A stretch of 64,000 nt of DNA from Peribacillus simplex NBRC 15720 = DSM 1321 (GCF_002243645.1 NZ_CP017704.1:1217501-1281500); one strand, 5' to 3'; shown: positions 36,954-46,630, counted from the stretch's first letter. Program-made: numbers and translations. Notes: generated by a model from the sequence alone, not told the origin.

Positions 36954-37265
36954 TTATTTAACGGAGACCAATTCGAACTGTGCATACACATCCTTCAGCC
37001 CTGCTTGGATGGCTTGACCAGCCTTCCCACGATAATGCATTTGCACACGATCAATCAATTCTTCGATACCATCTTTCAGGCAATAACCGCGCAGCAGTTG
37101 ACGAATGAATTCCCTGCCATGTTCTGTAGCAAGTGTACAGGAAGCCTCGACTATTACTCCATATTTAAAGTCAAGCTCTACCGTGATCGTGATGGAATCA
37201 TATATATTTCTCGCCGCCATCCCTTGTGGAAGCTTTGCATGCCCTGCAATAAAGTATGTGTTCAT
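36954..37265 (-). CDS. DUF3870-family protein
   Basis: 103 residues, start MNTYFIAGHAKLPQG, with a conserved-looking VVEASCTLATEHGREFIRQLLRG stretch. This is the DUF3870 family, which sits beside CoA-transferase and acyl-CoA dehydrogenase genes; function unknown. The start is the second ATG of a pair (37268/37265), 8 bases after AGGAG; the ORF can be read from 37319 but that overlaps the preceding gene. Last gene of the three-gene operon. Confidence 0.8.
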   Translation of the reverse strand: MNTYFIAGHAKLPQGMAARNIYDSITITVELDFKYGVIVEASCTLATEHGREFIRQLLRGYCLKDGIEELIDRVQMHYRGKAGQAIQAGLKDVYAQFELVSVK

Positions 37266-37288
37266 CATCTGATCTCCTCTATCTATAG

Positions 37289-38497
37289 TTAATGTACGGA
37301 AACTTGCTCGAAGGGCCATGCAGGCAATTGCTTACGAAGCTCTTTATCTTGTCTGTAGCCAAGTGTGTATTCACCCTGCATTACAGTATGAATCTCACGG
37401 GTTCCTTCGTAAATGACCGGTGCTTTTGAATTCCGCAGAAAACGTTCGACTGGATATTCATCCGAGTAGCCATAGGCACCATGAATTTGAACAGCATCAT
37501 TGGCCGCTTCGTTAGCAGCATTACATGATATCCACTTGGCAAGTGATGTTTCCTTCGTATTCCTTTTTCCTTGATTTTTTAAGGTACCCGCTTTAAAGAC
37601 CAGCAATCTTGAAATCTCTAAATTTGCGGTCATCTTGGCAATCATCTGTTGAACGAGCTGATGCCTGCCAATCTCTTTTCCGAAGGTACTTCGTTCATGG
37701 CAATACTTCAAGCTTGCTTCCAGGCTTGCTTCTATTAATCCTACAGCACCTGCGGCAACTGTAAACCGGCCGCTGTCCAATGCCGACATGGAAATTTTAA
37801 AGCCTTCTCCTTCTTCACCAAGCCTATTCTCCACCGGAACTTTTACATCCGTTAAAAAGATTTCACCTGTATTTCCGGCGCGAATACCCAATTTCCCTTT
37901 AATGGCTTTCGACTCCACTCCCTCAAAAGTCCGTTCCACAATAAAAGCAGTGATTCCCCTTGAACCGGCATCATGATCAGTCTTGGCGAAAATGAGGAAA
38001 TGATCTGCATAATCACAGAGCGAAATCCATGTTTTAGATCCGTTCAAGATATAATGGTCCCCAACACGTTTTGCCGTTGTTTTCATTGCCGCAACGTCAG
38101 ACCCTGCATTCGGTTCAGTCAGTCCAAAAGCGCCAATTTTGGTCCCTTTTGCCTGGGGAACTAAATATTTCTGTTTTTGTTCTTCCGTCCCCCATTGCAG
38201 CAGGGTCATGCTATTCAACCCTGTATGTACAGAAACTGCAGTTCGGTAAGCCGTATCGCCTCGCTCCAGCTCTTCACAGACGATGGCCAGGGTATTATAA
38301 TCCATTCCGACTCCACCATACTCTTCGGGTATACAAACGCCCATCAACTGCAATTCCGCTAACCTTTTTAAAATATGTGGCTGGAATTGACCTTGCCTAT
38401 CCCACTCTTGAATATATGGGATAATTTCCTTATCCACAAATTTCCTTACCACTTTCTTCACACTTTGCTGCTCTTCTGTTAATTCGAAATTCATCAT
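37289..38497 (-). CDS. Acyl-CoA dehydrogenase (possibly glutaryl-CoA type)
   Basis: 402 residues, FAD enzyme oxidising acyl-CoA to enoyl-CoA. Marks: FGLTEPNAGSDVAAMKT, GSKTWISLCDYADHFLIFAKT, ERSTFGKEIGRHQLVQQMIAKM, QIHGAYGYSDEYPVERFLRN and the catalytic Glu in VIYEGTREIH. It begins 11 bases after the CoA-transferase gene with AGGAGG in front. With a class III CoA-transferase upstream, a dicarboxylate such as glutarate is a possible substrate (inference). Confidence 0.9.
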   Translation of the reverse strand: MMNFELTEEQQSVKKVVRKFVDKEIIPYIQEWDRQGQFQPHILKRLAELQLMGVCIPEEYGGVGMDYNTLAIVCEELERGDTAYRTAVSVHTGLNSMTLLQWGTEEQKQKYLVPQAKGTKIGAFGLTEPNAGSDVAAMKTTAKRVGDHYILNGSKTWISLCDYADHFLIFAKTDHDAGSRGITAFIVERTFEGVESKAIKGKLGIRAGNTGEIFLTDVKVPVENRLGEEGEGFKISMSALDSGRFTVAAGAVGLIEASLEASLKYCHERSTFGKEIGRHQLVQQMIAKMTANLEISRLLVFKAGTLKNQGKRNTKETSLAKWISCNAANEAANDAVQIHGAYGYSDEYPVERFLRNSKAPVIYEGTREIHTVMQGEYTLGYRQDKELRKQLPAWPFEQVSVH

Positions 38498-38508
38498 TAA
38501 AATTCCTC

Positions 38509-39696
38509 CTAAATAATTTTATTTTCCTTGAATTTGCTTATTTGGTCTGGTCTATATCCAATTTCCGCCAAAATGGAGTCGGTATGCTCACCATAGAGCG
38601 GCGGATGCTTTCTCATCGTAACCGGCGTTTTTGAAAGGTTCAGGGGCGACCCCGTCACTCTAAGATCTTCGATTGTAGGATGTTCCATGTTCACCAACAT
38701 GCCTCTTGCGATAATTTGTGGATCCTCGAACATCTCTGCGATATCATTAATCGGACCATTGGGTATCCCTGCATCATCAAACAGCCTTTTCCATTGTTTC
38801 TTTGTCTTTCCGCTCAACGAATCCTCTATTATCGGTATTAATTCTTCCTTGTTAAGCAAACGTTTTTCATTTTGCTTAAACTGTTCCTGCTCGGCTAAAT
38901 CAGGTCTGCCTATAACGGTTGAAAATCTCCTGAACTGATCATCATTTCCTACTGCCACAACAAGCTCTCCATCGCTTGTCCGGAACGTCTGGTATGGAAC
39001 GATATTGGGATGTTGGTTTCCCATCCGTTCAGGGGTCAAGCCACTGAATAAGTAGTTGCTGGCGACATTCACCAATGAAGAGACCTGACAATCCATTAAT
39101 GAAATATCAATTTCCTGTCCTTCCCCCGCTCTATCCCTATGATGTAAAGCGGATAAAATGCCAATGCAAGTATACAAGCCAGTCAATATGTCAGCTATGG
39201 CCACTCCGACTTTCACCGGACTCCCATCTTTTTCTCCTGTGATGCTCATCAAACCACTCATCGCTTGAATGATATAATCATAGCCAGGTAAATCTTTATA
39301 AGGACCGGTTAAACCAAATCCCGTAATCGAGGCCATGATCAGTTTGGGGTTACATTCCTTTAAATTTTCATAACCTAACCCCATTTTTTCCAATGTACCC
39401 GTCTTGAAATTTTGAATCAATATATCTCCTGAACCCACTAACTTCCGGAAAATCTCTTTCCCTTGTTCCGACTTTAAATTCAAGGTCATGCTTTGCTTAT
39501 TTCGATTGGCACATAAATAGTAAGCGCTTTCTCCTTGGGCGAATGGCGGACCCCATCCTCTCGTTTCATCACCTGACTCATGATGCTCGATTTTAATTAC
39601 ATCGGCACCCAAATCACCGAGGATCATTGAACAAAACGGCCCCGCCAATACACGGGATACATCGATAATCCTGACTCCTTCCAAAGCTCCATTCAT
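38509..39696 (-). CDS. Class III (CaiB/BaiF) CoA-transferase
   Basis: 395 residues. It moves CoA between carboxylic acids. Marks: LEGVRIIDVSRVLAGPFCSM, LGDLGADVIKIEHHESGDETRGWGPP-type opening (Asp and Glu of the CoA site), GLTGPYKDLPGYDYIIQA containing the catalytic Asp. The ORF reaches 39807, but ATG 39696 has AAAGGGG at the right distance and starts the conserved core. First gene of the operon with acyl-CoA dehydrogenase and DUF3870. Confidence 0.88.
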   Translation of the reverse strand: MNGALEGVRIIDVSRVLAGPFCSMILGDLGADVIKIEHHESGDETRGWGPPFAQGESAYYLCANRNKQSMTLNLKSEQGKEIFRKLVGSGDILIQNFKTGTLEKMGLGYENLKECNPKLIMASITGFGLTGPYKDLPGYDYIIQAMSGLMSITGEKDGSPVKVGVAIADILTGLYTCIGILSALHHRDRAGEGQEIDISLMDCQVSSLVNVASNYLFSGLTPERMGNQHPNIVPYQTFRTSDGELVVAVGNDDQFRRFSTVIGRPDLAEQEQFKQNEKRLLNKEELIPIIEDSLSGKTKKQWKRLFDDAGIPNGPINDIAEMFEDPQIIARGMLVNMEHPTIEDLRVTGSPLNLSKTPVTMRKHPPLYGEHTDSILAEIGYRPDQISKFKENKII

Positions 39697-40151
39697 ATCA
39701 TCACCCCTTTCAAAAACTGTCGGGATACACAAAAAAGAGCCAGTAAAACCAACAATGTCATACATTGATGTTTCACTGACCCTTATCCACGAACTGTCTT
39801 CCTGCAAAGGAAGATCAAGTGAACCAAGTCAATTTTTATGGATTCCAGATTTATGACAAGCCGGCCATGCAACAAGGTAACTTGCTGTCATCGGTTTGGT
39901 AAATTAAGTATAGAGCCATTGTTTGAATTTTGCAATAATTTTGTTCAGCTGTTTTTATTACTTCCATTGAAATACTATTTAGCATACTTCCCGTTTAATA
40001 TAAAAATACATCCCTCAATCCAGAGTAATCGGAAATTGCCTTTATTCGTGAGGCATGTGATGATTGAATATGCATAACTGTCAATATATGAATTTTTCAT
40101 ACTATCAATTATCGCTCGACAGAAAAGAAAAGATTAAAAGGAGATGGCGAA
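39697..40151. other. Divergent intergenic region
   Basis: Promoter space for the CoA-transferase operon (minus) and NrnA-like gene (plus). I looked for a sigma-54 box and found none. No gene seen. Confidence 0.35.
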
Positions 40152-41090
40152 ATGGACAATAAAAAAGCGGAAATAATCAAAGCGATTAAGAAATACCACA
40201 CAATTATCATTCATCGCCATGTTAATCCGGACCCGGATGCATTGGGATCACAAATCGGTTTAAAGAAACTATTGAAGCATTCCTATCCTTCTAAAGAAGT
40301 CTATGCGGTAGGCGAGGAAATGGATAAGCTTCTATTCATTGGTGATATGGATGTCATTTCCGATAACAAATACAAAGGTGCCTTAGTGATTGTTTGTGAT
40401 ACTGCCAACATTTCACGGATCAGTGATTCCCGATTTGATCACGGGGACATGCTAATCAAAATTGACCACCACCCCGATTATGAGCAATTTGGTGATCTTT
40501 CTTGGGTCGACCCCTCTTATAGCTCTGCCAGTGAAATGCTTGTTGATTTATTCTTGGAATTTCCAGAAGGCTTTATCATGAATAAAGAAGCGGCTAAATC
40601 CTTTTATGCAGGAATACTTAGTGATACAGGTAATTTCATGAATGGGAATACCACTCCAAGGACATTAAAAATTGTTTCGCACTTAAGAACTTATAATATT
40701 CAGCCAGAAAGAATCCACAACAACCTTAATGTAAAGGCGAAAAACGCTTCCCGACTTCAAAAAGACATTCTCATGAGCTTCAAGGTAACCGATAAAGGGG
40801 TAGCTTACTTCATTATTACGGAGGATCTTTTAAAAATGTATGGTGTGGATCGACTCGAAGCTTCGAATTTAGTTAATACGCTATCAAGTGTAAGGGGCAA
40901 TAAAATCTGGGCTTTCTTCATCGAATATCCTTCTGAAACCCGTGTCAGGATACGTTCACGGAATATACCCATCGCTTCAGTCGCACGTCAATTCAATGGA
41001 GGAGGACATTCACTGGCTTCAGGCGCTACCATCCATTCCTGGGAAGAGGTTGATCAAGTTATCCAAGCACTGGATCAAGCCTGTCCATAA
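40152..41090 (+). CDS. DHH-family phosphoesterase, NrnA-like
   Basis: 312 residues. N-terminal DHH domain: HRHVNPDPDALGSQ (metal site), VCDTAN and KIDHHPDY. C-terminal DHHA1 domain ends with NGGGHSLASGATI. This is the layout of B. subtilis NrnA (313 aa), a nanoRNase and pAp phosphatase that also links to sulfur assimilation by removing pAp (family knowledge). Whether it is NrnA itself or a paralogue cannot be decided here. AAAAGGAG lies 8 bases before ATG. Confidence 0.87.
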   Translation: MDNKKAEIIKAIKKYHTIIIHRHVNPDPDALGSQIGLKKLLKHSYPSKEVYAVGEEMDKLLFIGDMDVISDNKYKGALVIVCDTANISRISDSRFDHGDMLIKIDHHPDYEQFGDLSWVDPSYSSASEMLVDLFLEFPEGFIMNKEAAKSFYAGILSDTGNFMNGNTTPRTLKIVSHLRTYNIQPERIHNNLNVKAKNASRLQKDILMSFKVTDKGVAYFIITEDLLKMYGVDRLEASNLVNTLSSVRGNKIWAFFIEYPSETRVRIRSRNIPIASVARQFNGGGHSLASGATIHSWEEVDQVIQALDQACP

Positions 41091-41247
41091 CAGGATGTGC
41101 ATGATTTCTTTATCATGACAGCAATCATTTCCCTGTCGAGTTTATATGTATGATTATATTCCCAGGTCCAATACAACGGAATAAACCGACCTAAATTGGG
41201 GATTATTTCGACCTTTTCCGGAATTATTCCGGCCTTTACCTGATTAC

Positions 41248-41283
41248 AAAAAAAGCGCCAAAGCCAGGATGACTGAGGCGCTT
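41248..41283 (-). terminator. Rho-independent terminator of the ssu-type operon
   Basis: AAGCGCC / GGCGCTT arms around a 17-base loop; T run on the minus strand. Confidence 0.75.
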
Positions 41284-41295
41284 GCTTATTTCAAT

Positions 41296-42312
41296 TTATT
41301 TGGACACTTCTTCAAGAATTGATAAATCGATCATGCCTTTTATATCACTGGTAGGGATATAACCAGCTTCTTTGCTTATGTCGGCCATTTCCTGAATGAC
41401 TTGCTCATTAACTTCAGTTGTCACTTCAAGGCGTGAAAATGCTGAAGCCACTTCTTCTTTACTTAATTCTTTACCAGTCAGTTCCTTTAAATGCTTAATA
41501 ACCAGTTCTTGGCTTTCTTCAGGGTTGTCTTGAATAAATTTCACCGCTTTTTCATGCGCCTTCAAATAGGAAGCAGCGAGCCCCTTTTTATCCAAGAACT
41601 TCTGGCTTGCAGCCACTACCGTGTTAGGTGAATCTTTTCCCCATGCAAATTGATCCCAGTCAAGCACTAACTTTCCTTTTGCCTGGTTTTCCAATACATA
41701 ACCCCATGGTTCCTGGGTAGCTGCTGCATCGACGGACTTTTGGACAAAAAGGGCGGTTGTGTCAGCAGGTGCTGCCGCATAAAGCTCAACTGTCCCCCCA
41801 TTTGTAGTCGGTTTTAAGTCAACATCTTGAAGGGCCTTCCTAAGCATGACATCCTGTGTGCTCCCAATGACGGGAATCGCTACCTTTTTACCGTCCAAAT
41901 CTTTTAAATCCGTAACCTTGCTGCCCTCGCTAGCCACTAGTACGGCACCTCCATTAACAGCCCCGGAGATCAGGTGGTATTCAGGGTTTTTTACGTAAAA
42001 GTTAAGCAATGGACCAGGTCCGACCGTTCCGACATCAATGGCGTTTGTGGCCATTGCTTCCATGAATAATCCGCCATTGGCCACTGTTTTGGTTTCAATC
42101 TTAACATCTTTACCGAACTCTTCTTCGAAAAAGCCTTTTTCAAGTGCAATGATCGTTGCACTGTGAGTTAAGTTAGGAAAATATCCGATTTTCACGGATT
42201 TTTTCCCCGAACCTTTTCCTTCTTCATCATTACTGCTGGTTTGAGTGCATCCGCTTACTATTCCAATTAACAATACAGACAGAATAAGGGCAAAAAATGA
42301 TTTTTTCAGCAT
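41296..42312 (-). CDS. ssuA: Sulfonate/nitrate/taurine-type ABC substrate-binding lipoprotein
   Basis: 338 residues with a lipobox IVSGC at about residue 22. The mature part has the SsuA/THI5-like pattern KIGYFPNLTHSATIIALEKGFF, AIDVGTVGPGPLL and AATQEPWGYVL. It captures the substrate outside the cell for the permease upstream in the operon. Aliphatic sulfonates are likely, but taurine, nitrate or a thiamin precursor are not excluded. Third gene of the operon. Confidence 0.85.
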   Translation of the reverse strand: MLKKSFFALILSVLLIGIVSGCTQTSSNDEEGKGSGKKSVKIGYFPNLTHSATIIALEKGFFEEEFGKDVKIETKTVANGGLFMEAMATNAIDVGTVGPGPLLNFYVKNPEYHLISGAVNGGAVLVASEGSKVTDLKDLDGKKVAIPVIGSTQDVMLRKALQDVDLKPTTNGGTVELYAAAPADTTALFVQKSVDAAATQEPWGYVLENQAKGKLVLDWDQFAWGKDSPNTVVAASQKFLDKKGLAASYLKAHEKAVKFIQDNPEESQELVIKHLKELTGKELSKEEVASAFSRLEVTTEVNEQVIQEMADISKEAGYIPTSDIKGMIDLSILEEVSK

Positions 42313-42347
42313 ATTTTTCTCTCCTTTTGAACTATTATTTTATTAAA

Positions 42348-43106
42348 CTACCGTTGATTCACTCCCCATTTCAGTTGAACATTACGTTCAAGGCGGGAGA
42401 AGACAACATTATCCACGATTGTTCCTATGATTGCTATTATGATCATCACGGAGATGACCAAATCCATTTGTCCCAGTGATCTGCCCATTTCCAGCAATTG
42501 TCCAAGACCGCCTCCCCCGCCAAGTAATTCACCGGCCATCAATGCACGCCAGGAAAAGGCCCATGCAATCCGCAGACCGGATATTATTTGCGGGACGGAT
42601 GCTGGTAAAATCACGGTACGAAGAAAATGAAATCCTGTCGATCCATATGTTTTGGCAACCCGCTGATACAACTGGGGTACATTCCGGAATCCACTGGTTG
42701 CATTAACCGTCATCGTCCAAGTTGCGCCGATGGTGACGATAAAGAGAATCGAAAAATCATTCAATCCAAACCAAATGATCGCTAAAGGGAACCAGACGAT
42801 ACTCGGGATGGACTGTAATGCCGTCACGACGAATCCTAAAGTGTCTTCAACCAATTTAAAGCGCCAAATGAAATATCCTAATATTAGACCTACTATAATG
42901 GCAATCGTAAAGCCGATCAGGATACGGCCAAGGCTTTTTCCGATCGCTTCGGTTATTTGTCCGCTCATCAGTCCATTAAAAAGAGTTTCCAAAACCTGAG
43001 TCAGGCTTGGGAACATGAACTCCGGAAGACTGGAAAGTCTAGATGTGACTTCCCATATCCCCGCTATCATCGCGATGAATATGATTCGTCTTAAAGCTGT
43101 AATCAT
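42348..43106 (-). CDS. ssuC: Sulfonate-type ABC permease
   Basis: 252 residues, six transmembrane segments, EAA-type loop RVAKTYGSTGFHFLRTVILP near residue 150 and the family's AFSWRALMAGELLGGGGGLG. It starts inside the end of the ATPase gene (68-base overlap), behind GGAGG with 9-base spacing, so both are made from one message. 35 bases separate it from the binding-protein gene. Confidence 0.87.
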   Translation of the reverse strand: MITALRRIIFIAMIAGIWEVTSRLSSLPEFMFPSLTQVLETLFNGLMSGQITEAIGKSLGRILIGFTIAIIVGLILGYFIWRFKLVEDTLGFVVTALQSIPSIVWFPLAIIWFGLNDFSILFIVTIGATWTMTVNATSGFRNVPQLYQRVAKTYGSTGFHFLRTVILPASVPQIISGLRIAWAFSWRALMAGELLGGGGGLGQLLEMGRSLGQMDLVISVMIIIAIIGTIVDNVVFSRLERNVQLKWGVNQR

Positions 43107-43881
43107 TCCCCATTTCCTCCTTCAGCACTTTTTCAATTTCCTCCTGTAAAATCGATAGAACCCTTTGTTCTGTATGTAAAGTTACACTATCCGGCATAAC
43201 TCCATCTTTCATGGAAGGGACGGAAATCGTCTCTTTAATTTTCCCTGGACGGGTTGCAAAGACGATGATTTTTTCGGAAAGCTGAACAGCCTCACGAATA
43301 TTATGGGTCACGAAAAAGATTGTCACTTTAGTTTTTCTCCAGATTTCGAGCAGCTCTTTATGCAAGACCATCCTCGTTTGCTCATCAAGTGCAGAGAATG
43401 GCTCATCCATCAACAGGATATCCGGTTCCATCACCAACGCTCTTGCGATGGCTACCCTCTGTTTCATGCCCCCTGAGAGTTGATGTGGATAGGAGTCAAC
43501 ATATCGGCTGAGGTGAACCATCTTTAAAATGTCCAATGCCTTGGCTTTAGCCTCTTCATTGGGAATTTTCTTTAACTTCAATCCGTATGTAACATTTTCA
43601 AGTACCGTCAACCAAGGAAATAACCCTGCCTCTTGAAACACTACGACCCGTTCCGGACCTGGCTTCATCACTTTTTTCCCAGCTACACGTATTTCACCTA
43701 CATCTGCCTTATCAAGGCCGGCAATTAGATAAAGGAGTGTGGATTTTCCACATCCTGAAGGACCTACGATCGAAACGAAGCTTCCTTTCTCGACCTCTAT
43801 GTTTATCTTATCGAGCACCTTTATGCTTTCTTTCTTTTCATTCTTAAAACTTTTTTCAATGCCATCTATTGTTAAATACAT
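43039..43881 (-). CDS. ssuB: Sulfonate-type ABC ATPase
   Basis: 280 residues with Walker A GPSGCGKST, Q-loop VVFQEAGLFPWLTV, signature LSGGMKQRVAIARALV, Walker B DILLMDEPFSALD and H-loop VTHNIREAV. First gene of the operon; order ATPase-permease-binding protein. The C-terminal 22 residues overlap the permease gene. Its promoter carries an inverted repeat over the -10 box. Confidence 0.88.
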   Translation of the reverse strand: MYLTIDGIEKSFKNEKKESIKVLDKINIEVEKGSFVSIVGPSGCGKSTLLYLIAGLDKADVGEIRVAGKKVMKPGPERVVVFQEAGLFPWLTVLENVTYGLKLKKIPNEEAKAKALDILKMVHLSRYVDSYPHQLSGGMKQRVAIARALVMEPDILLMDEPFSALDEQTRMVLHKELLEIWRKTKVTIFFVTHNIREAVQLSEKIIVFATRPGKIKETISVPSMKDGVMPDSVTLHTEQRVLSILQEEIEKVLKEEMGNDYSFKTNHIHRDDSGDMGSHI

Positions 43882-43918
43882 AAAGTCACCCCACTTTTAT
43901 ATCACATCGATTACTAAA

Positions 43919-43959
43919 CATTATTTCTTAATAATGATTAATCCAATGGTTTTTGTCAA
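43919..43959 (-). promoter_or_regulatory. Promoter and operator-like repeat of the ssu-type operon
   Basis: TTGACA, 17-base spacer, CATTAT on the minus strand. CATTATT-TCTT-AATAATG, perfect 7-bp arms, covers the -10 and start region (43919-43936), as a repressor site would. Confidence 0.6.
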
Positions 43960-44074
43960 CTATAAAAATGCAAAAATTCTAATTTATCGGTATCTTTCTA
44001 TCTAACTGTCAATACATTGATATATATTCCAATTTTACATAAAGATACATATGAACAAATTCCATTCAACAAAT

Positions 44075-44104
44075 AAAAAACCTGAGCCCATTCTAGGGTT
44101 CAGG
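44075..44104 (-). terminator. Rho-independent terminator of the yhgE-like gene
   Basis: CCTGAGCCC / GGGTTCAGG arms, 6-base loop, T run on the minus strand. Confidence 0.85.
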
Positions 44105-44166
44105 CCAATTTTGATTATCTTTTTTAAGTTTAGTTAACCGAGGTTATCAGCACTCATTCGATGACC

Positions 44167-46269
44167 TTAAAAAATCCTGCTTCCATACAATTTATCCTTC
44201 ATCTTTTGTGTCCTTGCATGCAGAGGCTTTTTCAAAATGATACCTAAGATGAGCGTGATTATTAAAAAGAGAATCAAGATAAAAATGTCCTTGCCAGCTA
44301 CGCTCCAAGTTATTCCCCCAACAGATTCACGAAGTAAACCCACAGCATAGGTGAATGGCAAGAAAGGGTTAATATGTTGAAAAAAGGGCGGTGTGACTTG
44401 AATGGGGAAGGTGCCTCCTGAACTGGATATTTGAAGGACCATCAAGACGACGCTTATCCCTTTTCCAACATTTCCAAGAACGGAAACGAAGGTGTAGACA
44501 ATGAGTGTAAATACTGTACTAATCAGAACAGAAAACAGGATGTACTCAAATTTATCCGCTACATAAACACCGATAAGGATGATATTCCCAATGGAAACAC
44601 TAAGAGCCTGCAATACCCCAATGATGAAAAATATAAGATACCGCCCGATATAAATTTGATATGGGTTGTAGACTTTTTGAGAAACTCCCACACTAAGCAT
44701 GGAAATCAATATTGTACCGCCGACCCAAAGGGAAAGTGCCGTAAAGAAAGGAGACATGGCGGACCCATAGTTCGGAATCGGAAAAAGACTGTGTTTATTG
44801 AGCAGCACTGGTTCTGAAAAAAATTCACTTTCTTGTTCAATATCATTCCTTAGGAAATCGATCACTTCTTCCATATTATAAGACTTATCGATTTCCCTCA
44901 TTTTATTAGCTAGAGCCTTTATTTTCGTTTCGATTTCCGGAAACTTATTCTGTAACTTATCGATATCCCCTGTACGTGTTTCCAGTGTTCGATTGGTCTC
45001 ATTCAACAGTGTCCTCACCTCAGGAAGAACCTTGGTGCCCTCATCCATCGTAAGCTGGACATTATTCAATATTGATTCCGTTTCATTCCAGATTTCATTG
45101 AATTTTGGCCCTGTTTCCTTTGAATAGTTCTCCTGGAATCTTGCCAAGACTTGATCATTATCCCCGCCAAGTTCGATAAGATTGCCGAAGGCTCGGTTAT
45201 TCAGCGCTTGAAGTTGGTTCGAAGTATTATCCCTTAGTTCATCAACTAGCTGTATTTCTGGCTGAAGCAAGTTTTTCTCATTAAATTGATTGACTCTCAC
45301 CAATAAATTATACATACTGTCCAAAAGGTACAACTCTTTATTTATCCTCGTTACCCCTTGTTCAACTAGCTGATCCGACTCATTGCCAGGCAAATCCTGA
45401 CCTGTTAGCCGGTTCGCCAGCACTAGAACGGATTCATTATCGCTCCTGATATTCGCAATATCATTTTTCAAGAGGGGATTGATTCCTTCGAATGCCTGCC
45501 TTGTTGAATCTACATAACTAGAAACGCCCGATACCAATTTGTCCTTCTGCGACGTTATTCCTTCTATTGAATCCAAACCATCATTAACCCTCTTAATGAT
45601 ATCTTCAGCCTTTTTAACATGTGTTTGAACGGTTTTGATATTTTGTTCAAGCTCAGGCAGTTCACCCTCTAATAAATACACCATATTCTTCATTTTTTGA
45701 ATCGTCGGCAACTCGTTTTGCAAGGTGATCCCCAATTCATTAAAGATTGTAAGGATACTCCCACTGGCCGATTTGATAAAGGTTTTGCTCACATTGTCCA
45801 CAATGCTGTTTGCACCCGCTGCCGTAATTTTAGGAGCAATGGAATTGATTTTTTCATTAACATAGTAATCAATCTCCGCCTTCTTAGGGTCATCGGTCAT
45901 GATTGTCGCAATATGTTCGGAAAAATTCTCCGGAATGATGATGGATGCATAATAATCTCCCTTTTCCACCTTTGATATCGCCTCTTTTTCCGATGTGAAT
46001 CTCCAGCCTAAATCCTTATTCTCCTTCAACCCCTCTATGACTTCCTTGCCTATGTTCACGGCTTCGCCATTTAACTCCGCACCTTTATCATTATTGGCAA
46101 CACCGACAAGAATTCCTTCCGTATTTGCATACGGGTCCCAAGATGCGACAATATTAAACCACGCATAAATGGAAGGGATGAACATGAGAAAAACAACTAC
46201 GATACAAACAAAGAAATTTTTATAAATGCTTTTTAAATCGTCAATGAAAATTTCCTGAATATTTCTCAA
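44167..46269 (-). CDS. yhgE: YhgE/Pip-family membrane protein
   Basis: 700 residues. One transmembrane helix at residues 18-38 is followed by a long extracellular part with coiled-coil character (about 40-500) and five helices in the last 200 residues, ending in an ABC-2-like permease domain (GKGISVVLMVLQISSSGGTFP). This is the YhgE/Pip layout; Pip was named as a phage-infection receptor in lactococci. No transport partner lies nearby. It is monocistronic. Confidence 0.85.
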   Translation of the reverse strand: MRNIQEIFIDDLKSIYKNFFVCIVVVFLMFIPSIYAWFNIVASWDPYANTEGILVGVANNDKGAELNGEAVNIGKEVIEGLKENKDLGWRFTSEKEAISKVEKGDYYASIIIPENFSEHIATIMTDDPKKAEIDYYVNEKINSIAPKITAAGANSIVDNVSKTFIKSASGSILTIFNELGITLQNELPTIQKMKNMVYLLEGELPELEQNIKTVQTHVKKAEDIIKRVNDGLDSIEGITSQKDKLVSGVSSYVDSTRQAFEGINPLLKNDIANIRSDNESVLVLANRLTGQDLPGNESDQLVEQGVTRINKELYLLDSMYNLLVRVNQFNEKNLLQPEIQLVDELRDNTSNQLQALNNRAFGNLIELGGDNDQVLARFQENYSKETGPKFNEIWNETESILNNVQLTMDEGTKVLPEVRTLLNETNRTLETRTGDIDKLQNKFPEIETKIKALANKMREIDKSYNMEEVIDFLRNDIEQESEFFSEPVLLNKHSLFPIPNYGSAMSPFFTALSLWVGGTILISMLSVGVSQKVYNPYQIYIGRYLIFFIIGVLQALSVSIGNIILIGVYVADKFEYILFSVLISTVFTLIVYTFVSVLGNVGKGISVVLMVLQISSSGGTFPIQVTPPFFQHINPFLPFTYAVGLLRESVGGITWSVAGKDIFILILFLIITLILGIILKKPLHARTQKMKDKLYGSRIF

Positions 46270-46630
46270 AACATACCCCCGTGCAAAGTATTTTGATACT
46301 ATTATTCGAAGAAATTTCTTAATCGATACTAAGTAAACATATCCATGGATTAATTAAACCAATTAAAAAGAAGCAAGTAATGAGCTACTTGCTTCCTGAG
46401 ATTTCACTTATTATGAATGCCTGGTTAAAAAGGAAGTTGTTTCATAATTATGATTAATTCTTCTTGATCTATCGCACCTATTGAATAAATCTATCAATTT
46501 ATGTAAGATGGGTTCCCAAATTCAAAAACGATTTCATGTCTTTTTCCTTTTTAGTTACAGAATAAACGGCTTGCTGTAAGAACATACTATCCAAACTAAC
46601 TGTCGGGAGTTTTGCAAGGGAGAAATAGTC
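46270..46630. other. Intergenic region upstream of yhgE and the DUF421 gene
   Basis: Holds promoters for both neighbours and an orphan hairpin (46364-46395). Just upstream of that hairpin on the minus strand a short stretch reads like a decayed C terminus (IDQEELIIIMKQLPF then stop), too short to name. Confidence 0.3.
46364..46395 (-). terminator. Orphan terminator-like hairpin
   Basis: GAAGCAAGTA / TACTTGCTTC perfect 10-bp arms, TTTTTAATT on the minus strand. No intact gene ends here. Confidence 0.7.

Noticed and set aside
36785..36991. 68-codon minus-strand ORF
   Set aside because: It runs through the terminator and the end of the DUF3870 gene.
39697..40151. Sigma-54 promoter for the CoA-transferase operon
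   Set aside because: No GG-10-GC pattern with the right flanks was found on the minus strand.
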